Shown here one piece after another: positions 1-7,905 of a stretch of DNA of 64,000 bases; the stretch's first letter is position 1; every line of letters begins with the position of its first letter. The stretch is from assembly GCA_040902845.1 (NCBI GenBank), contig JBBDWM010000037.1, positions 1 through 64,000 of the forward strand, in the 5' to 3' direction. The position numbers and the translations under genes are program-made. The notes below the pieces were generated by a model. The model did no database searches. It saw nothing but the letters and a program-made list of their open reading frames with translations, and was not told the origin of the DNA. This DNA is from JALYNX01 sp040902845. GTDB lineage: Bacteria; Actinomycetota; Acidimicrobiia; Spongiisociales; ZC4RG35.

Positions 1-1222
1 TCGAACATATGTTCGCTACGCTACCGTGGGCCACCGACAAATTCCATACCCTTGTCAGCCGATTTGGAAGATTTTTTTTGGCGGCGAAGGGATCGACGAA
101 CTCATCAGGATCGCGGCCTTCGACCACAGCTCTCCGCACCTCTTTGAGTGGTTCCGCGGCCACGTAATACCGGCCTCGTTTCTCACCATGGGCGATTAGG
201 AGACCAGATTCCACCATAAGACGAAGGTCACGAGTTGCCGTTCCTTCGGTTACCGGCTCTCCCATTTCGGCAAACGCCGCCCGATAGGTGGCGCTACGGA
301 TTCGGAACCCAAGAGCAGCGTCAAACAGTCCGACGAGAGACCGCTCGCCCAGACCGTGTTCCTTGGTCAGCGCCTCCAATCGCGCCCAGAGTTGCTCGCT
401 CTCACGGATGCGACGCAACATCGTCCTCGCCTGATGGAGATGGGCGGTGAGGGTGAATCGAACCCAGGCGGTGGCGTCACGGTCCGGACTCCACTCGCCA
501 CCCCCGACTTCGCTGAGAACCCGGTAGTAGTCCTGGGTGTTGCGACCCAAGTATTCCTCGATGCTGAGAAACACTGGGGAGAGGGGCATACCTTCACGGG
601 CCAGGATCAGGCTCTGAAGACAGCGAGCCATCCGGCCGTTCCCGTCCGTGAACGGGTGGACCATGACCAAATTGAGATGGGCCATGCCGGCTCGGACCAG
701 TGGCGGCGCATCATCTGGTTGATTGAGCGCGTCAGCCAGGGTCTCCATCAACCCCGGAACCAAATCGATGTCTGCCCCCTCGTAGAGGACTTCTCCGGTT
801 TCCTCTCGTCGGATGTAGATGTGGCCCTTCCGCCACAACCCCGGACGATTGTCGAGGCTGTAGTTGGTCATGATGAAGTGGAGACTCTTGAAGAGCCTCT
901 TGCTGTATTCGAAGTCCGACTCGTCGGCAAGTTGGAGCACGTAGGTCATGGCGTCCCGATAACCCTGAAGCGCGAGACGCGTTTCCTCGTCGGCATCCAG
1001 TGGCATTTCGCCCATCGCCACCGCGGCGGCGTCGTCCAGGGCAGCGTCGAAGCCCTCGATGCTGTTCGAGCCCTGGAGGGCGCGGGCCAGCGATAGGCGA
1101 CGAAGCGATCCGACCCACCGCCTCGGCTCGTAGGTCTGGTGACGAAGCTGTTTCCTGAGCACGTCGATCTGAGTCAGGACCTGCAACTCCGGCTCACCCA
1201 ATGTCGGCATGGCAAACAACAT
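1..1222 (-). CDS. Fic/DOC family protein (probable AMP-transferase), C-terminus cut by window edge
   Basis: The frame is open from the start to the left window edge, about 407 codons visible. The Fic core HPFTDGNGRMAR (H189-R200) has the catalytic His and the phosphate-binding loop. An upstream S52-NSI-E56-G57 fits the (S/T)xxxE(G/N) inhibitory helix, so the protein is probably self-inhibited (class II). A C-terminal winged-helix-like segment follows. Family role: transfer of AMP or another nucleotide monophosphate to a target protein; the target is unknown. ATG 1222 was chosen because the N-terminus then matches usual Fic proteins. In-frame ATGs at 1249, 1336 and 1423 exist, and a possible promoter (TTACAA, 16 bp, TAATAT at 1284-1257) lies just upstream. 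Confidence 0.85.
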   Translation of the reverse strand, partial: MLFAMPTLGEPELQVLTQIDVLRKQLRHQTYEPRRWVGSLRRLSLARALQGSNSIEGFDAALDDAAAVAMGEMPLDADEETRLALQGYRDAMTYVLQLADESDFEYSKRLFKSLHFIMTNYSLDNRPGLWRKGHIYIRREETGEVLYEGADIDLVPGLMETLADALNQPDDAPPLVRAGMAHLNLVMVHPFTDGNGRMARCLQSLILAREGMPLSPVFLSIEEYLGRNTQDYYRVLSEVGGGEWSPDRDATAWVRFTLTAHLHQARTMLRRIRESEQLWARLEALTKEHGLGERSLVGLFDAALGFRIRSATYRAAFAEMGEPVTEGTATRDLRLMVESGLLIAHGEKRGRYYVAAEPLKEVRRAVVEGRDPDEFVDPFAAKKNLPNRLTRVWNLSVAHGSVANICS

Positions 1223-1419
1223 GTGTGAAACTTGGTTATCATCCACCATGTCATAGATATTAACCGATACGTCGAGGTTTGTAACCACGGTCAGCCGCCC
1301 GATTGTGTCAGACCCCTCCCGTAGGTTGTGGGTCATGGCGGAAATCACACTTGCATCGGGCGTCTCGGCGTGGTTCGACGAAGCTTCGTTTACTCGATTC
1401 GGGCGAAACGACTGGCCGT

Positions 1420-1584
1420 ACATCTAACTTCTCCAACGGAGCCAAGGCCGAAGCAGAGAGGGCGGGTTTCCCGCCGGTCGGGCTCATCGACGGCAAAGAA
1501 CTGGTCGGTCTGATGATCGAATACGGGATCGGAGTCAGTCGAGGAACCTTCGACGTCATCGAACTCGATGAGTCGTCGTTGTAG
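1420..1584 (+). pseudogene. C-terminal remnant of an Mrr-type restriction endonuclease
   Basis: About 54 codons in one frame end at a TAG and read like the end of Mrr-family endonucleases. TSNFSNGAKAEAERAG matches the usual ITTS-F-x-GA stretch, and VGLIDGKELVGLMIEYGIGV matches the LIDG-x-x-L-x-x-LMIEHGVGV tail. The catalytic core that should precede it is absent: upstream the frame loses resemblance and the sequence is the antisense start region of the neighbouring Fic gene. I read it as a deletion scar of a lost restriction gene. Family assignment rests on remembered motif similarity only. Confidence 0.55.
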
Positions 1585-1737
1585 AACATTGCCGGGGCGA
1601 TGTTGGTGACATTTACCGACACGACAAGCGATCACGCCCTCAGCGATCGAAAGGACGGCTCCGATCACCTCTTGGAGCCGGTGACGCCGGCGATGTCTGA
1701 TGCGTTGACAATGTGGTCGAGCACCGGGGTCCGCGCC

Positions 1738-3075
1738 TCATACTCCACTTTCCGAGATCTCCCCGATCCGTCGTTCTAGATCCGACACGGGGTAGAACCG
1801 ATACTCCCTCCCCACCCGGCCCCGTTCCAGGGCTCCGACGAGCTCAAGATCCAACAGATCGGCCCGTGCCGTCTGATTGCTCACATGATGACTGGTTTGG
1901 TGGGTCTTGATGGTGTACACCGCGTCCGGCCGCTTCAGAGCATGCGCCAGCAGCTCCAGCTGTCTTCGATTGAATCGGCCCGATCTTCCCAGCTGGCGTT
2001 CCACCTCTTCGATTCGGCCCGCCCTGGATTCCAAATAGGAATAGAGCGCGTCGATCGAGCGCCGCAGAACGCGCAGCTGATGAAGTAGGAAGTAGGTGAA
2101 GTCGGCCCCATCTGTCTCGGTGAACAGGAATGCCCTCATGTATTCGGTCGGTGCCTGATTCAGCAGACGGGATATAGATAGAAACTCGGCCAGCCAGTAT
2201 CCCGAACGAAGCATCGAGCGATAGAAGAGGGCCCTCGCGGTCCTTCCGTTGCCATCGACGAACGGATGGTCATAGGACAGCCAGAAATGCAGGGCGATGG
2301 CCCGCACCACCGGATGGACGAACCCGTCGCCAACATCGGCGTTGGCGTAAGCGACCATGGCCGCGAGGTGCTCCGGCAGGACGGCCGCGTTGGGGGGACG
2401 GTGATAGACGACGTCCTCGACCTCATCGGCGACGACGACCCGAACGTCGTCGGTTGTCTGGAACCGACCCGCATCCCGTGGGTTGTCGAGCGTTCCGTCG
2501 GTAATGGTCCGATGGAGATCGAGCACCATCTCTAGGGACAGAGGCTGTTCCACATCGTTGCTGATCAGTTGCATCGTTCGGTAGTTGTTCACCACCATGC
2601 GTTCAGCCCGTGAAACAGGTTCCCGACCAGAACGGAGCAGCAGCTTCGCCTCTCGCCGGGTGGTCGCGGCCCCCTCGAGGAGACTGGAGCTGATCGCCTC
2701 CTCCATCAACGAAGAAACCAGGTATTGATCTCGAGTGCTGTCCGACACGATCTCTTTCGGCGCTACGACCCGGCCGGACGCGAGCGAATCGACGGAATGA
2801 AGAAGACTCAACGCCTCGTCGGGCAGGACGTACGAGAAGCGTTGACCGTCCATATCAGTGAGAGGAAGCAACCTCCGATTGGCGGCCCTGATCAACTTCT
2901 GTTGAAGCCACCACTCCTCAGAAGTCAGATCACCAGGAGGACGACGCCGTCGCAGCTCCTCCCAGTGCCAGTATTGGCTGGTCTCTGCAGGGGTGGCGAG
3001 GATGATCGGCAACCGGCTCCGATCCGTAGCTTCCAAGAGCTCTTCGAGCTGCGGTGGGCGCGGCGGGATCCTCAT
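1738..3075 (-). CDS. Fic family protein with C-terminal winged helix
   Basis: A 445-residue protein with a Fic_N-like region, the core HPFVDGNGRTAR (H270-R281) and an inhibitory-helix motif S130-SLL-E134-G135. Residues from about 375 onward look like a winged-helix domain. Expected activity is nucleotide-monophosphate transfer held in check by the inhibitory Glu; the substrate is unknown. It is a second Fic gene on the same strand as the one at 1-1222, but the two share little beyond the core. The ATG at 3075 is the first residue. No Shine-Dalgarno is visible, and two inverted repeats lie directly upstream, suggesting autoregulation through the C-terminal DNA-binding domain (inference). Confidence 0.85.
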   Translation of the reverse strand: MRIPPRPPQLEELLEATDRSRLPIILATPAETSQYWHWEELRRRRPPGDLTSEEWWLQQKLIRAANRRLLPLTDMDGQRFSYVLPDEALSLLHSVDSLASGRVVAPKEIVSDSTRDQYLVSSLMEEAISSSLLEGAATTRREAKLLLRSGREPVSRAERMVVNNYRTMQLISNDVEQPLSLEMVLDLHRTITDGTLDNPRDAGRFQTTDDVRVVVADEVEDVVYHRPPNAAVLPEHLAAMVAYANADVGDGFVHPVVRAIALHFWLSYDHPFVDGNGRTARALFYRSMLRSGYWLAEFLSISRLLNQAPTEYMRAFLFTETDGADFTYFLLHQLRVLRRSIDALYSYLESRAGRIEEVERQLGRSGRFNRRQLELLAHALKRPDAVYTIKTHQTSHHVSNQTARADLLDLELVGALERGRVGREYRFYPVSDLERRIGEISESGV

Positions 3076-3082
3076 AGTTGGT

Positions 3083-3116
3083 ACTAGACTACATCTAGTT
3101 TAGTAGTTATCTACTA
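3083..3116. promoter_or_regulatory. Paired inverted repeats upstream of the second Fic gene
   Basis: Two perfect 6-bp dyads sit side by side 8 bp from the Fic start: ACTAGA-5-TCTAGT (3083-3099) and TAGTAG-4-CTACTA (3101-3116). A wider GTACTA/TAGTAC pair (3081-3086 and 3131-3136) encloses them. The stretch is AT-rich in a GC-rich window, as expected for a promoter/operator. The binding protein is unknown; the winged-helix Fic protein is a candidate. Confidence 0.5.
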
Positions 3117-3205
3117 ACTTCGATACTGATTAGTACTTGCCTTCGAGGCGAATCCCAGAACTCTAGGTTCAGCTTTCCCTTGTTTGCTGCTGCCAACGGA
3201 CGTAG

Positions 3206-3235
3206 TATTCAAGTAATCGAGTGAAGGCTTGAATA
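3206..3235. promoter_or_regulatory. Probable ArsR operator overlapping the ribosome-binding site
   Basis: A perfect inverted repeat, TATTCAAG (3206-3213) and CTTGAATA (3228-3235), spaced by 14 bp, covers the Shine-Dalgarno GAAGG (3223-3227) and the first base of the ATG at 3235. TTCAA/TTGAA arms are typical of ArsR-family operators. The position predicts autorepression of the sulfur operon. Confidence 0.6.
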
Positions 3236-3885
3236 TGGCAAACAAAGGGACTTTGTACGACGGGTTCGCCGCGACCGCTCAGAGTCTGGCCAGCGGACGC
3301 CGGGTGGAGTTGCTGGATGTGCTCGCTCAGGGTGAGCGCCCGGTTGAGGAACTGGCCCAAAGTGTGGGTTTGACCGTGGCGAACTGCTCGCAACATCTTC
3401 AGGTTCTGCGTCGGGCAGGGTTGGTATCCCGTCGTCGCGAGGGAAATCGGATCTGGTATCGGCTCACCTCCGACGCGGTGGTCGACCTGCTCGGTCTGTT
3501 GAGGGAGGTGGCCTATGACCGGTCGGCCGAGGTAAAAGAAGCGGCCGAGGCCTACCTTGGTGGCCCGGTGGAGGCGATCGACCGTGCCCAATTGGTCGAC
3601 CGGTTGCAACGTGGCGATGTGGTGGTGCTGGACGTTCGCCCCCGCCGCGAGTTCGAAGCGGGACATCTTCCGGGTGCGGTTTCGATCCCGATCGACGAGT
3701 TGGAGGCCCGTCTCAATGAGTTGCCCGAGGATGTCGAGGTTGTCGCCTATTGCCGTGGCAGGTTCTGTGCCTTCGCTGATCAAGCGATTCGGATCCTCGA
3801 AACCGCAGGGCGCAGGGCCCTGCGTCTCGACGAAGGCCTGCCGGAGTGGCGTCAGGCCGGCTTGTCAGTGGAGGCAGCATCATGA
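3235..3885 (+). CDS. ArsR-family regulator fused to a rhodanese domain
   Basis: A 216-residue protein. Residues about 8-90 form an ArsR winged helix, with recognition segment VANCSQHLQVLRRAG. Residues about 110-210 form a rhodanese domain whose active loop is CRGRFC, giving two cysteines (C173 and C178) that could cycle through persulfide and disulfide. The fusion suggests the regulator senses sulfane sulfur directly (inference from the family). ATG 3235 was chosen because GAAGG lies 7 bp upstream; a TTG at 3229 is in frame. It is the first gene of an operon with the next two, whose starts overlap the preceding stops (ATGA). An inverted-repeat operator covers its start. Confidence 0.88.
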   Translation: MANKGTLYDGFAATAQSLASGRRVELLDVLAQGERPVEELAQSVGLTVANCSQHLQVLRRAGLVSRRREGNRIWYRLTSDAVVDLLGLLREVAYDRSAEVKEAAEAYLGGPVEAIDRAQLVDRLQRGDVVVLDVRPRREFEAGHLPGAVSIPIDELEARLNELPEDVEVVAYCRGRFCAFADQAIRILETAGRRALRLDEGLPEWRQAGLSVEAAS

Positions 3886-5234
3886 GCATTGAAATCGTGC
3901 CGTTCGTCGATTCAGGTCTGGGCAACTCCTCGTACCTGGTGGGTCTTCCCGACCGACGCGCCATGGTCATCGATCCGCTGCGCAGCCATTCCCGGTACCT
4001 GAGGGAGTCGGAGCGACGGGGGTGGAACGTCATTGCAGCCGTTGAATCGCATCTGCACGCAGATTTCATCTCCGGTGGCCGCGAGCTCCAGGCCGGCGGC
4101 TCGACTCTCTATGCCCCGGCCGGGTCGAGGCTCGCCTTCGACCATCACGCCATGGAACCAGGCGCGGAGGTCGACCTCGGTGGTCTGACACTCGCGGCGT
4201 TGCCAACTCCGGGACACACGCCGGAACATCTCTCCTACCTCCTGTCGGATGGTGGGCAGCCCTTGGCATTGTTCTCAGGGGGAAGTTTGTTGGTCGGATC
4301 GGTGGCACGAACCGATCTCATCTCCCCCGAGCAGACCGAGGATCTAACCCGAAGCATGTACCGGTCACTCCGAGCGGTGCTGGCTCCGCTCCCCGACGAG
4401 CTGGCGGTCTATCCCACTCATGGCGCCGGTTCGTTTTGCACCGTTGGCGTCACAACCGAGCGAGTCACCACTCTCGGCGCCGAACGTGCCCACAACCCGT
4501 ATTTGCAGATCGACGACGAGGACGAGTTCGTGAAACTGCTCCTGGGCGGTCTCGGCAGCTATCCCACCTACTACCGACACCTACGGGAACGCAATCGGCA
4601 GGGACCTCGGGTTTATGGCGAGACGCCACCTGCCCTCAAAGAGCTCACCGTCGAGGATTTCGATCGAATTCGCGGGGAAGGAGCGGCGGTGGTCGATGTT
4701 CGAAGCGTCGCGGCATGGGCTTCGGGCCATGTGCCGAGCTCGTTGTCGATCCGGTTCCGGGATTCCTTCGCCTCCTGGCTCGGCTGGCTGGTTGACATCG
4801 ACGCCCCGCTCATCTTCGTCACCGAGCCGGACCAGGATCGCGCCGCGTTGGCCGCGCGCTGTCTGGACATCGGGTACGAGAACCTGGCCGGCGAGCTCGC
4901 CGGGGGAATCGAGGCCTGGAGCGCCGCCGGTCGTCCGGTGAGCTCGACCCCAACAGCGTCTATCGGTGAGCACGATGGCGGTCATCTGGTCGATGTTCGC
5001 CAGGCTTCGGAGTGGAGAGCGGGCCACATCCCGGGCGTGGTTCACGCCGAGCTGGGAAGCCTCCAGGCAGCGAGCCTCCCCCACGGCCCGGTGGCGATTC
5101 ACTGTGGTCAAGGTGAACGGGCCGCAACCGCGGCCAGCCTTTTGGAACAGGCCGGTCGATCCAATGTCACCATCCTGAGCGGTGGCCCGGACGATTGGGT
5201 CAAGACCACCAACGGTCTGCTCGAGGTCGGATGA
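3882..5234 (+). CDS. MBL-fold/rhodanese multidomain protein (persulfide dioxygenase-like)
   Basis: A 450-residue protein: a metallo-beta-lactamase domain with H57-L-H59-A-D61 and GHTPEH (H112), then two rhodanese domains. The first rhodanese loop lacks Cys (FVTEPDQDRA), so it is probably structural; the second has CGQGERA and should be active. Relatives oxidise or transfer persulfide sulfur. Oddity: the family motif FTGD, whose Asp binds metal in ETHE1-type enzymes, reads FSGGSLLVGS here, so metal binding may differ. ATG 3882 overlaps the regulator stop by 4 bp, so the two are translationally coupled. Confidence 0.85.
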   Translation: MSIEIVPFVDSGLGNSSYLVGLPDRRAMVIDPLRSHSRYLRESERRGWNVIAAVESHLHADFISGGRELQAGGSTLYAPAGSRLAFDHHAMEPGAEVDLGGLTLAALPTPGHTPEHLSYLLSDGGQPLALFSGGSLLVGSVARTDLISPEQTEDLTRSMYRSLRAVLAPLPDELAVYPTHGAGSFCTVGVTTERVTTLGAERAHNPYLQIDDEDEFVKLLLGGLGSYPTYYRHLRERNRQGPRVYGETPPALKELTVEDFDRIRGEGAAVVDVRSVAAWASGHVPSSLSIRFRDSFASWLGWLVDIDAPLIFVTEPDQDRAALAARCLDIGYENLAGELAGGIEAWSAAGRPVSSTPTASIGEHDGGHLVDVRQASEWRAGHIPGVVHAELGSLQAASLPHGPVAIHCGQGERAATAASLLEQAGRSNVTILSGGPDDWVKTTNGLLEVG

Positions 5235-6463
5235 CCGTCCCGGTCCGTCTCGGACTGCGCAATAACCTCGCCCAGTTCGGGCTCTTGGTGGCGGTCAACG
5301 CCCTGGTCGGCGGGATGGTGGGTCAGGAACGGACTGTCCTGCCGCTGCTGGCCCGTGACGAGTTCGGCCTAACCCGGTACACCGCGGTGCTGACCTTTGT
5401 CATCGCCTTCGGGGCGGCCAAGGCTGTCACCAACTTGGCAGCAGGGGCTCTATCCGACCGATACGGCCGTAAACCCGTGCTCATCCTCGGGTGGCTGATC
5501 GGGCTGCCGGTTCCGCTGATCCTGATCCTTGCTCCCACCTGGGGATGGGTGATCGCCGCAAACCTGCTGTTGGGGGTCAACCAGGGCCTGACCTGGTCGA
5601 CAACGGTGATCATGAAGATCGATCTGGTGGGCCCTCGCCGGCGGGGCCTGGCAATGGGTCTGAACGAAGCATCCGGATACCTGGCAGTGGCGGTCACTGC
5701 CTGGGTGACCGGCTGGCTGGCCGCCCGTTACGGATTGCGGCCGACACCCTTCCTGGTGGGCGCCGCCTACGCCGCGCTCGGTCTCGGGTTGTCGGTGTTC
5801 GCGGTGCAGGAGACGCGCCAGCATGCTGCTCTCGAGGCCACAGACCAGCCGTCTGTTCCGCCCATTTCGACCCGAACGGTGATCGCCGACACCAGTCTGC
5901 GAGAGCCTGCTCTTTCAGCCGCGAGTCAGGCCGGTCTGGTCAACAACGCCAACGACGCCGTCGCCTGGGTGCTGTTTCCGCTTCTCTGGGCGTCGGCCGG
6001 CGTGAGCATGGCCACTATCGGAATCCTCGCCGCTCTTTATCCGGCGATGTGGGGGCTCGGTCAGCTCGTCACCGGGGCCTGGTCGGATCGGGTCGGCCGC
6101 AAACCCCTGATCGTGAGCGGGATGTTCCTCCAAGCAGGCTCTCTCGCCATCGTCGCCGCGGCCGACAGTATCTGGGGTTGGGGGGTCGGTGCGATCGGTC
6201 TTGGTGCGGGCACGGCGCTCGTCTACCCCACCCTCCTCGCTGCCGTCTCCGACGTGGCCCATCCCAGCTGGCGAGCCACCGCCATCGGGACCTACCGGTT
6301 CTGGCGGGATGCAGGTTTCGTCGTAGGAGGGATCGCCATCGGGTTGTTCGCCGATACCGGAGGCCTACATCCCGCGATCTGGGCCACCGCCGCCCTCACC
6401 GCCCTCTCCGGGCTCGTCGTGTGGGTCAGGATGTATGAGACGCACGTGGTGGTCAGGGGTTGA
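5231..6463 (+). CDS. MFS transporter
   Basis: A 410-residue, roughly 12-segment major facilitator with the loop motif GALSDRYGRKPV after helix 2 and a repeat of it, GAWSDRVGRKPL, in the second half. The start ATG overlaps the previous stop (ATGA), so it belongs to the ArsR-rhodanese operon. Context suggests export or import of a sulfur compound such as sulfite or thiosulfate, but the sequence alone does not identify the substrate. Its 3' end overlaps the convergent rhodanese gene by 11 bp, leaving no room for a terminator between them. Confidence 0.82.
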   Translation: MTVPVRLGLRNNLAQFGLLVAVNALVGGMVGQERTVLPLLARDEFGLTRYTAVLTFVIAFGAAKAVTNLAAGALSDRYGRKPVLILGWLIGLPVPLILILAPTWGWVIAANLLLGVNQGLTWSTTVIMKIDLVGPRRRGLAMGLNEASGYLAVAVTAWVTGWLAARYGLRPTPFLVGAAYAALGLGLSVFAVQETRQHAALEATDQPSVPPISTRTVIADTSLREPALSAASQAGLVNNANDAVAWVLFPLLWASAGVSMATIGILAALYPAMWGLGQLVTGAWSDRVGRKPLIVSGMFLQAGSLAIVAAADSIWGWGVGAIGLGAGTALVYPTLLAAVSDVAHPSWRATAIGTYRFWRDAGFVVGGIAIGLFADTGGLHPAIWATAALTALSGLVVWVRMYETHVVVRG

Positions 6464-6860
6464 TTGGGTCAAAGCGAGGCTCAGTCGAGACCATTGAATG
6501 GCCGGCGGCGATCAGCGCTTGAAACCCACCGACCAGATCTGTGGCTCCGGGCAGGCCCAGCTCCTGGAGGGTTGCCGCCGCCAGACTCGAGCTGTAACCC
6601 TCATTGCAGACGAGGATCACACGTTGGTCCCTATCCAACTCAACGAGCCGAAACTGACTCGTAGGCGCTAACCGCCACTCGAGAACGGTCCTGTCGACCA
6701 CGAGAGCGCCGATGAGAGCTCCATCACGCTGACGCTGGTCGAGCGGTCGGATATCCACGATGAGCGCGCCAGCCATCAACTCGCTGTCCAGCTCACCAGC
6801 CTCCACCCGTGCCAGCCCCCATCGAGCGTTGGCGAGGAGTTCATCGATCGTGACATGCAT
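6453..6860 (-). CDS. Single-domain rhodanese-like protein
   Basis: A 135-residue protein with a rhodanese fold: IVDIRPLDQRQRDG near the start and the active loop CNEGYSSSLAA, followed by the usual GF-x-AL ending. ATG 6860 is preceded by GAGGTGG at a good distance. A longer open frame exists upstream, but it is antisense to the CDF transporter and was rejected. Sulfurtransferase activity is expected; the sulfur acceptor is unknown. It lies 32 bp downstream of the CDF gene on the same strand and converges on the MFS gene. Confidence 0.82.
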   Translation of the reverse strand: MHVTIDELLANARWGLARVEAGELDSELMAGALIVDIRPLDQRQRDGALIGALVVDRTVLEWRLAPTSQFRLVELDRDQRVILVCNEGYSSSLAAATLQELGLPGATDLVGGFQALIAAGHSMVSTEPRFDPINP

Positions 6861-6892
6861 TGGGCCACCTCGTGCGGGAATCGTATCGAGGC

Positions 6893-7813
6893 TCACCGAT
6901 GATGATCGATGAGATGGTGAACGTCTTCCAGACCATGGGGATCGATATGAATGGTGGCGACGACTGGAAAGTTGAAAGCGTGGTGCAATGCATGCTCGAC
7001 CCCTAGAGCAATCTCGTGACCGGACCTGACGTCGACATCGGGGTCGACCGCGACAGATGCCGAGATGTGGAGTTGGTGACCGTGAAATCGAAGCCGTAGG
7101 TCTGCGACGTCGCGCACGCCATGGACCTCGAGGATGACCTTCTCGGCCGACGCCACCAATTCCGGGTCGACACCGTCGAGCAACCGTCTGCCGATCCCTT
7201 TGGCCGATCTGAGAAGCAGACCGACGATGACCACCGACACCACCAGCCCGGCCACAGGGTCGATCCAGGGCACACCGAGGGCGGCACCGATGCCGGCTGC
7301 CACCACCGCCAGCGAGGTCCAGGCATCCGAGCGGGCATGACGCCCATCGGCGATCAGCGCCTCGGAACCGATTTCCAATCCGATCTTGGTTCGGTATCTG
7401 GCGACCAGCTCGTTGCCGACAGCACCGATTGCTCCGGCGGCGATCACCCACGGGATGTGGTCGAGGAGACGAGGCTCGAGCAACCGGCGAAACGATTCCC
7501 ATCCGATGAGCAGAGCCGAGGCGCCAATCGCCAGGACGATCAACAGACCCGCAATGTCCTCTGCCCGATGGAACCCATAGGTGTATGTCTTGGTCGGGCG
7601 GCGCCTGCCAAGAGAAAAAGCGATCCACAGGGGGATCGCGGTCAAGGCATCGCCCAGGTTGTGCAGTGTGTCTGATAGGAGCGCCACAGAACCACTGAAA
7701 ACCACAATCACCGCCTGAATGGCGGCGGTTGCACCCAGGCCGATCAGGGAGATCTTGGTCGCTCGTATCCCCTCGGCGCTCGTGTGCTCATGATGGTGGC
7801 CATGATCACTCAT
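6893..7813 (-). CDS. Cation diffusion facilitator (zinc/cadmium efflux)
   Basis: A 306-residue CDF protein. The N-terminus is His-rich (HGHHHEH), then six membrane segments. The metal site is formed by HxxxD in helix 2 (HNLGD) and HxxxD in helix 5 (HARSD), the pattern for Zn/Cd in CzcD/ZitB relatives. A cytoplasmic ferredoxin-like domain follows, and the C-terminus is again His-rich. The expected function is proton-driven Zn2+ efflux. It follows the copper ATPase on the same strand after 92 bp, probably as part of the csoR transcription unit. Confidence 0.9.
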   Translation of the reverse strand: MSDHGHHHEHTSAEGIRATKISLIGLGATAAIQAVIVVFSGSVALLSDTLHNLGDALTAIPLWIAFSLGRRRPTKTYTYGFHRAEDIAGLLIVLAIGASALLIGWESFRRLLEPRLLDHIPWVIAAGAIGAVGNELVARYRTKIGLEIGSEALIADGRHARSDAWTSLAVVAAGIGAALGVPWIDPVAGLVVSVVIVGLLLRSAKGIGRRLLDGVDPELVASAEKVILEVHGVRDVADLRLRFHGHQLHISASVAVDPDVDVRSGHEIALGVEHALHHAFNFPVVATIHIDPHGLEDVHHLIDHHR

Positions 7814-7905
7814 AGTCAGCCGACGCTAACCAGGGGACTCCCTGCGCGGAAGTCGCCAACCGGTTGCAACATGCCGATGCCAAAGGAGGTGGCGGCCTGA
7901 CCGCC

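Noticed and set aside
1600..1780. A plus-strand frame of about 59 codons starting at ATG 1600
   Set aside because: No ribosome site or motif, and it runs antisense into the end of the Fic gene.
6861..7628. Open frame extending the rhodanese gene upstream to about 390 codons
   Set aside because: It is antisense to the CDF transporter, is Arg/Gly-rich without motifs, and the conserved rhodanese begins at ATG 6860 after a ribosome site.
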